Of a stretch of 12,183 nt of DNA, positions 5,632-12,183 are shown in pieces. Source of the DNA: an uncultured Burkholderiales bacterium (GTDB lineage: Bacteria > Pseudomonadota > Gammaproteobacteria > Burkholderiales > Burkholderiaceae); NCBI GenBank assembly GCA_903845315.1, contig CAIMWY010000293.1, positions 1-12,183 of the forward strand, written 5' to 3'. Position 1 is the stretch's first letter. Each line of letters starts with the position of its first letter. Position numbers and translations under genes: made by a program. Under the pieces are notes generated by a model, which was not told where the DNA came from, did no database searches, and saw only the letters and a list, made by a program, of their open reading frames with translations.

Positions 5632-6723
5632 TTATCTCACGGTATAGGTATGGATAAGGCGCAGGTCTGGGTCGTGTCCCAAGCCAGGCCCGCTGGGTAA
5701 GGAGAGGTAGGCGCGATTGGCTTTGACGCAATCTCCCATCGGGTTGTTGTCCATTTCACAAAAACAATATTCAAGCTCGACCTCGCTGTGCGATGCGGCC
5801 AAGATGTGCATGGTTGCCAGCAAGCCTGGCCCCACGTAGGGCGAGTGGGGTGCAAAGCCAAGGTTGAATTCTTGGGTCAGCTGTTCAATGCGAACCATCT
5901 CGGTGAAGCCCCCAATTTTGGTCACACTGGGCTGGGCGTAATCCAGCGCACCGGCTTGAAACATGTGTTTGAAGTCGAGGTAGCTGGTGGCGTTTTCACC
6001 CGCTGCAGTGGGAATGCATCCTTCACGACGAACCTGCGCCAAGGCTTCGTGGTCTTCGGGGGGCCAAATCGGTTCTTCCAGCCAATGCAAATTCAAGTGC
6101 TTGAGTTGATGGCACATGTGCAAGGTTTCGTCCAAAGACCAAGGGCAATTGCAATCCACCATCAAACGCACATCGGGGCCCACCGCTTGTCGTGCGCGTT
6201 CGATGGGTGGCAGGCTGATTTCATGTAGTTTGATGGCGTCAAACCCCTGAGCCACTGCGCGTTGTGCATTCAAGGCCACCAAATCGGGATCGGTGTAGCG
6301 AATCAAGCTGGCGTAGGCCTTGATCTGTGTGCGACGCACGCCGCCTAATAGGTCGGCAACGCTTCGGTTTTGCATCTTGCCTGCCAGGTCCCACAACGCA
6401 ATGTCCAAGCCCGATAACGCATACATCACAGGCCCTGTTCGACCCAACAAGTGAAACTTTTTACTGAGGTCGGCATGGATGCCCGCGATGTCGCGTTCAT
6501 CCCGTCCGACCACCAGGGGCTCGACCAACTTCTCGATGGCGGTTTTTGTCGCAGGCCACACCACAAAACCAAAGGCTTCGCCCCAACCGACCATGCCTTG
6601 GTCGTTCTCCACCCGAATCAACAGCATTTCCATGCCACGGGGCTTGCCACCCAGCATGGGTTTGGGGCCCCACATTTCAAAAGGCACGCTGACTGGTATT
6701 GCTTGAACAGATCGGATGGTCAT
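5632..6723 (-). CDS. Mandelate racemase/muconate lactonizing enzyme family protein (MR/MLE paralogue 1)
   Basis: An enolase-superfamily enzyme of 363 residues. These enzymes abstract the alpha proton of a carboxylate bound to Mg2+, leading to dehydration, racemisation or lactonisation. The N-terminal capping domain (1-125) includes VGWGEAFG and YALSGLDIALWDLAGK. In the barrel are AIKLHE (Lys165-x-His167), metal ligands Asp190 (MVDCN), Glu216 (WLEEP) and Glu243 (AAGEN), then QPSVTKIGG (Ser266, Lys269) and PHSP (His293). The usual second lysine of KxK is His, and the Asp that normally pairs with the catalytic His is Ser. The ATG at 6723 is chosen over an upstream TTG at 6738 because it gives exactly the same length and start as the divergent paralogue. 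The Bug-protein gene follows after 6 bases. Hydroxyacid or sugar-acid dehydratase is the likely class; the substrate is unknown. Confidence 0.9.
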   Translation of the reverse strand: MTIRSVQAIPVSVPFEMWGPKPMLGGKPRGMEMLLIRVENDQGMVGWGEAFGFVVWPATKTAIEKLVEPLVVGRDERDIAGIHADLSKKFHLLGRTGPVMYALSGLDIALWDLAGKMQNRSVADLLGGVRRTQIKAYASLIRYTDPDLVALNAQRAVAQGFDAIKLHEISLPPIERARQAVGPDVRLMVDCNCPWSLDETLHMCHQLKHLNLHWLEEPIWPPEDHEALAQVRREGCIPTAAGENATSYLDFKHMFQAGALDYAQPSVTKIGGFTEMVRIEQLTQEFNLGFAPHSPYVGPGLLATMHILAASHSEVELEYCFCEMDNNPMGDCVKANRAYLSLPSGPGLGHDPDLRLIHTYTVR

Positions 6724-6852
6724 GGGCGGGTTGCTCAATCAAGGTGGCGGCAAAACAATGGCGTGGACTATGACATATTTCATGGCGCACGCTGTCGCCT
6801 GCGGGTTGTTTGGGATAGATAGCAAGGCGTGGCTCACGTAAGCTCTGAGTCC
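6724..6852. promoter_or_regulatory. Divergent promoter region of the catabolic cluster, with a candidate operator
   Basis: These 129 bp separate the start codons of two head-to-head MR/MLE paralogues and must drive both transcription units unless promoters lie inside the genes. The dyad ATGACATATTTCAT (6770-6783, 6 of 7 pairs symmetric) lies near the middle and could bind a catabolic regulator; no such regulator gene is in the window. No convincing -35/-10 pair or strong ribosome binding site was identified for either gene. Confidence 0.4.
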
Positions 6853-7944
6853 ATGACCATCATCAGCGCTCAAGCCATCCCAGTCAGCCTTCCCTTTGAA
6901 ATAGGCGGCCCCAGACCCAAGTTTGCAGGCATTCCAAGACAAATGGACATACTGTTGATTCGGGTGGAGAACGACCAAGGCATGGTCGGTTGGGGCGAGG
7001 CGTTTGGTCTGGCCATCTGGCCGGCTACACGCCAAGCCTTTGAGCATTTGGTGGCACCTCTGGTGATGGGGCTCGACGAAACCGATGTGCCGGCTTTGTC
7101 TGAAAGTTTGCAACAGCAGTTGCATATCTTGGGACGAGGTGGTGCCGTGGCGTATGCCTTGTCTGGTTTGGACATTGCCTTGTGGGACTTGGCAGGCAAG
7201 GCTGCTGGGGTGCCGCTGAGCACTTTGTTGGGGGGGGCTAAGCACGCCAGTTTGCCGGTTTATGCCAGCCTGATGCGTTATGGCCAAAGCGACTTGTTGG
7301 CGCGCAATGTGGAGGCCGCATTGAACAAAGGCTTTGCGGCCATCAAGCTGCATGAGGTGACGACCCAACTCGCGCAGGTTGCCCGCGACGTGATGGGTCC
7401 AACGCTGGATTTGATGCTGGATGTGAACTGCCCTTGGCGCGAAGACCAAGCCTTGGCCATGTCCCAAGAATTGCAAAGTTGCAACTTGCTGTGGCTCGAA
7501 GAACCGCTGTGGCCGCCCGAAGACTTTGCGGGGCTGGCACGTCTTCGTCAGCAATGTGGCATGGCCTTGGCGGCGGGCGAGAACAACATCAGCACCGAGC
7601 ACTTTGCCCAAATGCTGACTGCAGGCGCCGTCGACTTTGCGCAACCCAGCGTCACCAAAATTGGGGGTGTCACCGAGTTCATGAAGATCGTCCGCTTGGC
7701 GACACAACACGCCATTGCGATCATGCCGCATTCGCCATACTTCGGGCCTGGACTGTTGGCGACTTTGCACATGACAGCCACTTTTGCGGATGAAACGATG
7801 ATCGAATATTCGTATGCAGACTTGGGTGCCAGTCCTCTGGGTAGCGCGGTGGCGCAACAGGGGGGTCGCTTGATGGTGCCTCAAGGTCCTGGCTTGGGCT
7901 TTGACCCTGACCTTGACGTTGTGCGTCAATTCCGTTTGCCCTAA
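6853..7944 (+). CDS. Mandelate racemase/muconate lactonizing enzyme family protein (MR/MLE paralogue 2)
   Basis: An enolase-superfamily enzyme of 363 residues that aligns with the divergently transcribed paralogue without net length change; about half the residues are identical by eye. Shared blocks include LLIRVENDQGMVGWGEAFG and YALSGLDIALWDLAGK. Catalytic positions have the same numbers: AIKLHE (Lys165, His167), Asp190 and Asn192 (LDVNCPW), Glu216 (WLEEP), Glu243 (AAGEN), QPSVTKIGG (Ser266, Lys269) and PHSP (His293). It therefore has the same K-x-H motif and lacks the dyad Asp. The ATG at 6853 is preferred over an in-frame GTG at 6829 because MTIISAQAIPVSLPFE matches the start of the paralogue. 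It is first in a rightward operon; the next gene can start 5 bases after its stop. A G8 run at 7240-7247 lies inside the frame. Its substrate is unknown and may be a stereoisomer of that of paralogue 1. Confidence 0.9.
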   Translation: MTIISAQAIPVSLPFEIGGPRPKFAGIPRQMDILLIRVENDQGMVGWGEAFGLAIWPATRQAFEHLVAPLVMGLDETDVPALSESLQQQLHILGRGGAVAYALSGLDIALWDLAGKAAGVPLSTLLGGAKHASLPVYASLMRYGQSDLLARNVEAALNKGFAAIKLHEVTTQLAQVARDVMGPTLDLMLDVNCPWREDQALAMSQELQSCNLLWLEEPLWPPEDFAGLARLRQQCGMALAAGENNISTEHFAQMLTAGAVDFAQPSVTKIGGVTEFMKIVRLATQHAIAIMPHSPYFGPGLLATLHMTATFADETMIEYSYADLGASPLGSAVAQQGGRLMVPQGPGLGFDPDLDVVRQFRLP

Positions 7945-7949
7945 ATTAC

Positions 7950-9122
7950 GTGGATGTGCCCTTGACCTCGTTTCATCCCCCGCACAGCGCACAGCCGTCC
8001 GTGCAGATTGAAAAAATAGAAACCTTCCTCTACCGTGTCAAGGTCAGCAAACCGGTGGTCTCGACATTGGCCAGCATTGGGCAGCGAGTGGCCTTGTTGG
8101 TGAGGTTGCAAGACCAAGACGGTGCCTTCGGTTGGGGCGAGATTTACAGCACCTTGCCTTCGTTTGGCGCAGAACATCGCGCACAGGTCGTGCATCAACT
8201 GCTGGCGCCTCACGTGCTGCGTCAAACCATCACCGACCCCAGCCTGCTGTGGCAAGCCTTGAGCCAAAAACTGCATGCCATGGCGATTCAAACCGGCGAG
8301 CCAGGGCCTATTGCCGCAGCACTGGGTGGCTTGGATTGCGCCTTGTGGGACTTGTTGGCGCGTCGTGCCAATGTGCCCCTGTACCAACTATTAGGCGGCG
8401 ACGGTGCATCGGTGCCAGCCTATGCCAGCGGTTTGAACCCAGCCGATGGCCCCGAGGTGGTGGCGCAATCACGCGCGCAAGGTTTCACCGCGTTCAAGCA
8501 AAAAATTGGTTTTGGTGAACCCACCGATCTGCACAACTTGCGCACCATTCGCCAAGACATGGCAGCGCATGAACGTTTGATGGTCGACGTCAACCAAGGT
8601 TGGACGCTTGAGCATGCCTTGCACATGGCGCCTCTTATGAGCGAGTTCGACTTGGCTTGGGTGGAGGAGCCCTTGCTGGCTGATCGTCCAGCCGACGAGT
8701 GGCACCGTTGTGCCCAAGCGTTTTCTGCGCCATTGGCCGGGGGCGAAAATTTGCGTGGCGACGATTTTGCGCATCAGTCTGAGTGGTTGGGCGTGATTCA
8801 ACCCGATGTGGGCAAGTGGGGTGGCATATCAGCCTCGCACGTGGTGGGGCAACAGGCACTGGCCGCAGGCAAGTTGTATTGCCCGCATTGGTTGGGCAGT
8901 GGCATTGGCTTGATGGCTTCGGCTCATGTATTGGCGGCAGTGGGGGGGCCGGGCTTGCTTGAAATAGACGTCAACGAGAACCCGCTGCGAGAAGCGCTGT
9001 GTCAACCTTACCCAGCGCTGGTGAATGGACAGTTTGTGATGCCGCAAAGTGCCGGACTTGGCGTTGACCCAGATTTGCAATTGGCATCTTCATGGTGCGT
9101 CAAACACGAGGAGACTGTATGA
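7950..9122 (+). CDS. Mandelate racemase/muconate lactonizing enzyme family protein, canonical MR-type active site
   Basis: An enolase-superfamily enzyme of 390 residues, clearly more distant from the other two. It has a full mandelate-racemase-type active site: KQK (Lys183-x-Lys185), metal ligands Asp213 (MVDVNQ), Glu239 (WVEEP) and Glu266 (AGGEN), Asp286 in QPDVGKWGG, His313 in CPHW and Glu338 in LLEID. Such a set supports racemisation or acid-sugar dehydration. The start is uncertain. The longest frame begins at GTG 7950, 5 bases after the previous stop, but family alignment suggests that GTG 8001 (QIEKIETFLYRV) could be the real start; neither has a good ribosome binding site. Its stop overlaps the start of the Bug-protein gene (ATGA). 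It probably acts on the same class of hydroxycarboxylates as its neighbours. Confidence 0.9.
   Translation: MDVPLTSFHPPHSAQPSVQIEKIETFLYRVKVSKPVVSTLASIGQRVALLVRLQDQDGAFGWGEIYSTLPSFGAEHRAQVVHQLLAPHVLRQTITDPSLLWQALSQKLHAMAIQTGEPGPIAAALGGLDCALWDLLARRANVPLYQLLGGDGASVPAYASGLNPADGPEVVAQSRAQGFTAFKQKIGFGEPTDLHNLRTIRQDMAAHERLMVDVNQGWTLEHALHMAPLMSEFDLAWVEEPLLADRPADEWHRCAQAFSAPLAGGENLRGDDFAHQSEWLGVIQPDVGKWGGISASHVVGQQALAAGKLYCPHWLGSGIGLMASAHVLAAVGGPGLLEIDVNENPLREALCQPYPALVNGQFVMPQSAGLGVDPDLQLASSWCVKHEETV
9108..9122 (+). promoter_or_regulatory. Ribosome binding site and ATGA stop-start overlap
   Basis: GAGGAG at 9108-9113 lies 5 bases before the ATG at 9119. That ATG overlaps the TGA at 9120-9122 that ends the upstream MR-type gene. 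This fixes the Bug-protein start at 9119, rather than an upstream in-frame GTG at 9092, and implies coupled translation of enzyme and binding protein. Confidence 0.8.
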
Positions 9123-10087
9123 AACATTGGATGCGACGCGTTGCCCTGTTGGGCTTGTCATGCTGGATGTTGGGTGCTGCTGTGGCGCAAGAGTTCCCCA
9201 GCAAGCCTGTGCGTTTGGTGGTGGGCTTTCCGCCCGGGGGCTTGGCCGACATCATGGCCCGCGTGCTGGCTGAAAAATTACCCACGGTGTGGAACCAACC
9301 TGTGGTGGTTGAAAACCGTGCTGGCGCCTCGGGCGTCATCGCGGCAGATGTGGTGGCCAAATCTGCGCCCGATGGACATACCTTGTTGGTGATTCTGACC
9401 AACCATGTGGTGGTTGCTGCGGTTCGGCCTAAGTTGTCGTACGACGCTTTCAACGACTTCACACCCGTCACCCAAATTGGCAGCTCACCTTTGTTGTTGA
9501 TGGCCAACCCGAAGTTGCCCGTCAACAACTTGGTTGAGTTGATTGCTTTGGCTAAATCCAAGCCAGGCGTCATCACCTACTCCACGCCAGGCGACGGCTC
9601 GGTGCACCATCTGTCGCAAGAGTTGCTCAATTCGGCCGCTGGCGTGAAGATGATCCACGTGCCCTATGTCGGCGGCGCACCGGCCATGATGGACGCCATC
9701 TCGGGAGTGGTCGACCTCAACATCGGCAGCCCGGCGCAAGCCTTGCAGCAGGTGGAAGCTGGCAAGCTCAAAGCCTTGAGTTATTCGGGCGCGCAACGCT
9801 CGGCGTTGTTCCCTAAAGTTCCGACCGTGGCCGAGGCTGCGATACCTAACTTTTCTGCCGCTTTGTGGGGTGGGGTGTTGGCGCCCGCCAAATTGCCCAA
9901 GTCTGTGCTGACCAAAATCCACAACGACATTCGCACCGTCATGAACATGCCCGATGTCAAAGAGAAGATGACCAAGATGGGTGTGGATGTGGTGGCCAGT
10001 CCGCCAGACGAGTTTGACCGCTTTATTCGCAGCGAGTTCACCAAGTGGAGCTCGGTCGCCAAGCAAGCGGGCGTCAAAGCGGAGTGA
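9119..10087 (+). CDS. Bug/TctC-family tripartite tricarboxylate transporter substrate-binding protein
   Basis: A periplasmic carboxylate-binding protein of 322 residues. A Sec signal peptide ends near AVA (residue 23), after which comes the classic FPSKPVRLVVGFPPGGLADIMAR, containing the family's PPGG loop. VVVENRAGASGVIAADVVA and VPYVGGAPAMMDAISGVVD are further family blocks. The start is supported by a strong ribosome binding site and overlaps the stop of the MR-type gene. As with the other Bug genes here, no TctA/TctB partner is encoded nearby. It differs clearly from the leftward Bug protein, so the two probably bind different ligands or isomers. Its position between enzymes suggests that it delivers or senses the operon's substrate. 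Confidence 0.94.
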   Translation: MKHWMRRVALLGLSCWMLGAAVAQEFPSKPVRLVVGFPPGGLADIMARVLAEKLPTVWNQPVVVENRAGASGVIAADVVAKSAPDGHTLLVILTNHVVVAAVRPKLSYDAFNDFTPVTQIGSSPLLLMANPKLPVNNLVELIALAKSKPGVITYSTPGDGSVHHLSQELLNSAAGVKMIHVPYVGGAPAMMDAISGVVDLNIGSPAQALQQVEAGKLKALSYSGAQRSALFPKVPTVAEAAIPNFSAALWGGVLAPAKLPKSVLTKIHNDIRTVMNMPDVKEKMTKMGVDVVASPPDEFDRFIRSEFTKWSSVAKQAGVKAE

Positions 10088-10099
10088 TTGCGCTGCGCC

Positions 10100-11149
10100 A
10101 TGTCTACAACTTCTGGTGCTGATCCTGTGCTGAACGTCTTGTTGTCGAGCCAAGCGCTGGACACCTATGGCAAGGCCATCGCAGGCGTGGTCGCCCAAGC
10201 TTCGCAAGACACGGTGCGATTGAACTGGGTCACCCCTAACAGTCAGCCTGATGCGCAGGGCCACTACCCTTGCGACATCGCATTTGTCTCGCGTGATGTG
10301 ACGGGGGCCTCCACCAAAACCAAACTTCAGCCTAACTTGCTGCGCTATTACGAGGTATTGAGAGCCTCGCCTGCTTTGGCATGGATCCATACCCATTCTT
10401 CAGGTGCCGATCGGCCTATTTTTGGCGAGTTGATGCAGCGCGGCGTTCGTGTCACCACCTCATCAGGGGCCAACGCCCAGTCAGTCGCGCACACCGCCGT
10501 GGCGGCTGTGCTGGCGCTGGGCCGGCGCTTTCCAAGCCTTGTGCAAGCCCAGGCCAGCAAAGCTTGGTGCCCGTTGCTCAACGACCCCCACACACACAGT
10601 TTCATCGGACAACCCGCCATGGTGGTGGGCTTGGGGCCTATCGGTTTGCAAATTGCGAGTTACTTGCAGGCATTGGGCTTGGCGGTGTGGGGCGTCACGC
10701 GCGATCCTGCGCGCCATGCAGTCAACCCTGCATTCCAAGGGGTGGAGAGTTTTGCCACCTTTGCCGACCACCTGCACCGAGTTCGTTACCTGATACTGAC
10801 TTGCCCACTGACAGAGACCACACATGACTTGGTCGATGCAGACCTATTGCGTTTGCTGCCTCAAGGCGCTTACCTGATCAACCTTTCGCGCGGCGAAGTG
10901 GTGGACCAAGCCGCATTGGTCGAGTGCTTGAATGACGGCCATTTGGGCGGCGCATTTTTAGATGTGTTTGAAGTCGAACCCCTGCCCACCTCATCGCCGC
11001 TATGGGACATGAAGCAAGTGATGGTGTCGCCGCACACTGCGGGTCATTTCACGGGCTATGCACAAGCAGTGTTTGACATTTTTTGCCACAACCTCAACGC
11101 GTATGTGCTGCAGCAACCGTTGCGCAATGTGGTGCAAGCCTCAACTTAA
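10100..11149 (+). CDS. D-isomer-specific 2-hydroxyacid dehydrogenase
   Basis: A NAD(P)-dependent cytoplasmic oxidoreductase of 349 residues that interconverts a 2-hydroxy acid and a 2-oxo acid. The nucleotide-binding domain has VVGLGPIGLQIASYL (GxGxxG at residues 177-182). The catalytic triad is visible as Arg264 in NLSRGEVVD, Glu293 in DVFEVEPLP and His312 in SPHTAGH. The residue at the end of the second Rossmann strand is Arg in GVTRDPAR, which often goes with NADPH preference (inference). The ATG at 10100 is preferred; an in-frame TTG at 10088 directly follows the upstream stop. A GGAGTG at 10081-10086 is slightly far for the ATG. The gene lies 12 bases after the Bug-protein gene in the same operon. 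It could act on the hydroxyacid substrate or on the 2-oxo acid made by an enolase-superfamily dehydratase. Confidence 0.92.
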   Translation: MSTTSGADPVLNVLLSSQALDTYGKAIAGVVAQASQDTVRLNWVTPNSQPDAQGHYPCDIAFVSRDVTGASTKTKLQPNLLRYYEVLRASPALAWIHTHSSGADRPIFGELMQRGVRVTTSSGANAQSVAHTAVAAVLALGRRFPSLVQAQASKAWCPLLNDPHTHSFIGQPAMVVGLGPIGLQIASYLQALGLAVWGVTRDPARHAVNPAFQGVESFATFADHLHRVRYLILTCPLTETTHDLVDADLLRLLPQGAYLINLSRGEVVDQAALVECLNDGHLGGAFLDVFEVEPLPTSSPLWDMKQVMVSPHTAGHFTGYAQAVFDIFCHNLNAYVLQQPLRNVVQAST

Positions 11150-11161
11150 ACAAGGACCACC

Positions 11162-11950
11162 ATGGCCAAACTGGGTTACTTAGATATTGCATCGCTCGAG
11201 GGTAAAGTCTCTGAAGCAGAGTGGCAAACACGCATCGACTTGGCCGCTTGCTACCGTTTGGTGGCGCACTTCGGCATGTCCGACATGATGGCCAACCACA
11301 TCACCTTGCGGGTGCCGGGTGAAGACAATGCATTCCTCACCAACCCCTACGGCATGATGTACGAAGAGATGACCGCGTCATGCCTGATCAAGCTCGACCA
11401 TGACGGCAATGTGCTGCACAAACCCGACTTTGGTGAGCTCAACTATGGCCTCAACAAGCCAGGTTTTATTTTGCACAGCGCGGTGCATAAGGCGCGTCCT
11501 GAAGTCAATTGCGTCATCCACACCCACACCGCGGCAGGCATGGCGGTGTCGTCTTTGGCATGCGGCTTGTTGCCGATCAACCAAACCTCGATGCGTTTTC
11601 TCAAAGTGAGCTACCACGACTACATGGGCGTGGTGCTCGACATGGCCGAGCAAGCGGTGTTGGTCAAAGACCTCGGAAACACCGATGCCATGGTGCTGCG
11701 CAACCATGGCTTGTTGACCTGTGGCCGCAGCGTGGGCGAAGCCTTCAATTGGATGCACCGCATGGAGTTGTCTTGCCGTGCCCAGTTGGCCGCCATGGCC
11801 TGCAACACACCGTTGCAACAGGTGTCTGCACACGTGTTGGAAGAAACCTTCCAAAACTACCAGCCCAATATCCGCAGACCCTACGGCGTCATGGAGTGGC
11901 CGGCTTTGCTGCGCATGCTTGACCGGGCCGACCCGAGCTACCGCACATGA
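11162..11950 (+). CDS. Class II aldolase/adducin family protein
   Basis: A cytoplasmic protein of 262 residues. The family includes zinc-dependent fuculose- and ribulose-phosphate aldolases/epimerases and sugar-acid decarboxylases or dehydratases. The metal site is visible: HTHTAAG gives His120 and His122, and NHGLLT gives His182. FGMSDMMANHITLRVPGEDN (37-56) and LTNPYGMMYEEMTASCLIKLD are standard N-terminal blocks. At the position where fuculose aldolase has its catalytic Glu, this protein has KPGFILH with Gly101, as in many adducin-like members, so it may not be a true aldolase. The start is firm: AAGGA at 11152-11156, 5 bases before the ATG, and 12 bases after the dehydrogenase stop. It plausibly cleaves or decarboxylates a product of the upstream dehydratases and dehydrogenase. 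Confidence 0.93.
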   Translation: MAKLGYLDIASLEGKVSEAEWQTRIDLAACYRLVAHFGMSDMMANHITLRVPGEDNAFLTNPYGMMYEEMTASCLIKLDHDGNVLHKPDFGELNYGLNKPGFILHSAVHKARPEVNCVIHTHTAAGMAVSSLACGLLPINQTSMRFLKVSYHDYMGVVLDMAEQAVLVKDLGNTDAMVLRNHGLLTCGRSVGEAFNWMHRMELSCRAQLAAMACNTPLQQVSAHVLEETFQNYQPNIRRPYGVMEWPALLRMLDRADPSYRT

Positions 11951-12007
11951 CCACCCGCCCACCCCACGCGCAAACAACACACCATCACAACAATCAGGAG
12001 ATCACGC

Positions 12008-12183
12008 ATGGCTAAAACAACACAATGGATCTACCGCCTTCTTCGCTTCGTGGGCTTGGCCTGTGGCCTGTCCATGGGCCTGCAAGGGGCTGCCATGGCG
12101 CAGGGCTATCCCAACAAGCCCATCAAATTGATTGCACCCTTTGCGGCGGGGGGGGCGGCAGACACGGTGGCCCGGCAACTGGC
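12008..12183 (+). CDS. Bug/TctC-family substrate-binding protein (3' end cut by window)
   Basis: Only the first 58 codons are seen. They encode a signal peptide with a twin-charged start (MAKTTQWIYRLLR), a hydrophobic core and a likely cleavage after AMA (about residue 31). The mature start YPNKPIKLIAPFAAGG, then ADTVARQLA, is the family's N-terminal strand and ligand loop, here with AAGG in place of PPGG. AGGAG at 11996-12000 lies 7 bases before the ATG. The 57-base gap from the aldolase-family gene has no obvious terminator, so it is probably the next gene of the operon. It is the third such binding protein in the cluster. Confidence 0.9.
   Translation, partial: MAKTTQWIYRLLRFVGLACGLSMGLQGAAMAQGYPNKPIKLIAPFAAGGAADTVARQL

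Noticed and set aside
6739..7992. 417-codon open frame on the minus strand opposite MR/MLE paralogue 2
   Set aside because: It is exactly antisense to a gene with clear family motifs. Its product is rich in His, Gln and Arg with no recognisable domain, typical of a GC-rich shadow frame.
9485..10396. 303-codon minus-strand open frame opposite the Bug and dehydrogenase genes
   Set aside because: It spans the junction of two well-supported plus-strand genes and its translation is compositionally biased without motifs.

Overview
The window looks like part of a Burkholderiales (betaproteobacterial, probably Comamonadaceae-type) chromosome. This is inferred from three Bug/TctC-type periplasmic binding proteins next to enolase-superfamily catabolic genes, from the style of the hipBA module, and from GC-rich codon use in the catabolic genes. 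No rRNA, tRNA, CRISPR array, intact insertion sequence or phage gene was seen.

Layout, left to right. (1) 1-1500, minus strand: a NitT/TauT-type ABC importer, with a Tat-exported NMT1-like binding protein followed by its ATPase, which runs off the left edge. (2) 1501-4640: a region of gene debris around an intact toxin-antitoxin module. It holds a C-terminal remnant resembling a GIY-YIG/exonuclease (Cho-like) protein, a C-terminal remnant of an alpha/beta hydrolase, an intact hipBA operon, a Fic-domain remnant cut just before its catalytic motif, and a small four-cysteine secreted protein of unknown function. The hipBA promoter carries three dyad sites spaced exactly 49 bp apart, with a good sigma70-like promoter overlapping the first. 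(3) 4642-12183: a catabolic/transport cluster read outward from a divergent promoter region at 6724-6852. Leftward are one mandelate racemase/muconate lactonizing enzyme (MR/MLE)-family protein and one Bug protein. Rightward is a tightly packed run of a paralogous MR/MLE protein, a second and more canonical MR-type enzyme, a Bug protein, a D-2-hydroxyacid dehydrogenase, a class II aldolase/adducin-family protein, and the start of a third Bug protein.

The third region probably handles uptake and breakdown of hydroxycarboxylates or sugar acids. Bug proteins would capture the carboxylate, enolase-superfamily enzymes would dehydrate, racemise or isomerise it, and the dehydrogenase and aldolase-family protein would complete the conversion. 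The substrate cannot be read from sequence, and no TctA/TctB membrane genes or dedicated regulator lie in the window.

The clearest observations are the evenly spaced hipBA operators, the fic remnant beside them, and the head-to-head MR/MLE paralogue pair. Both paralogues are 363 residues long and share unusual active-site changes (K-x-H, and Ser at the usual dyad Asp). I did not find a convincing entirely new system.
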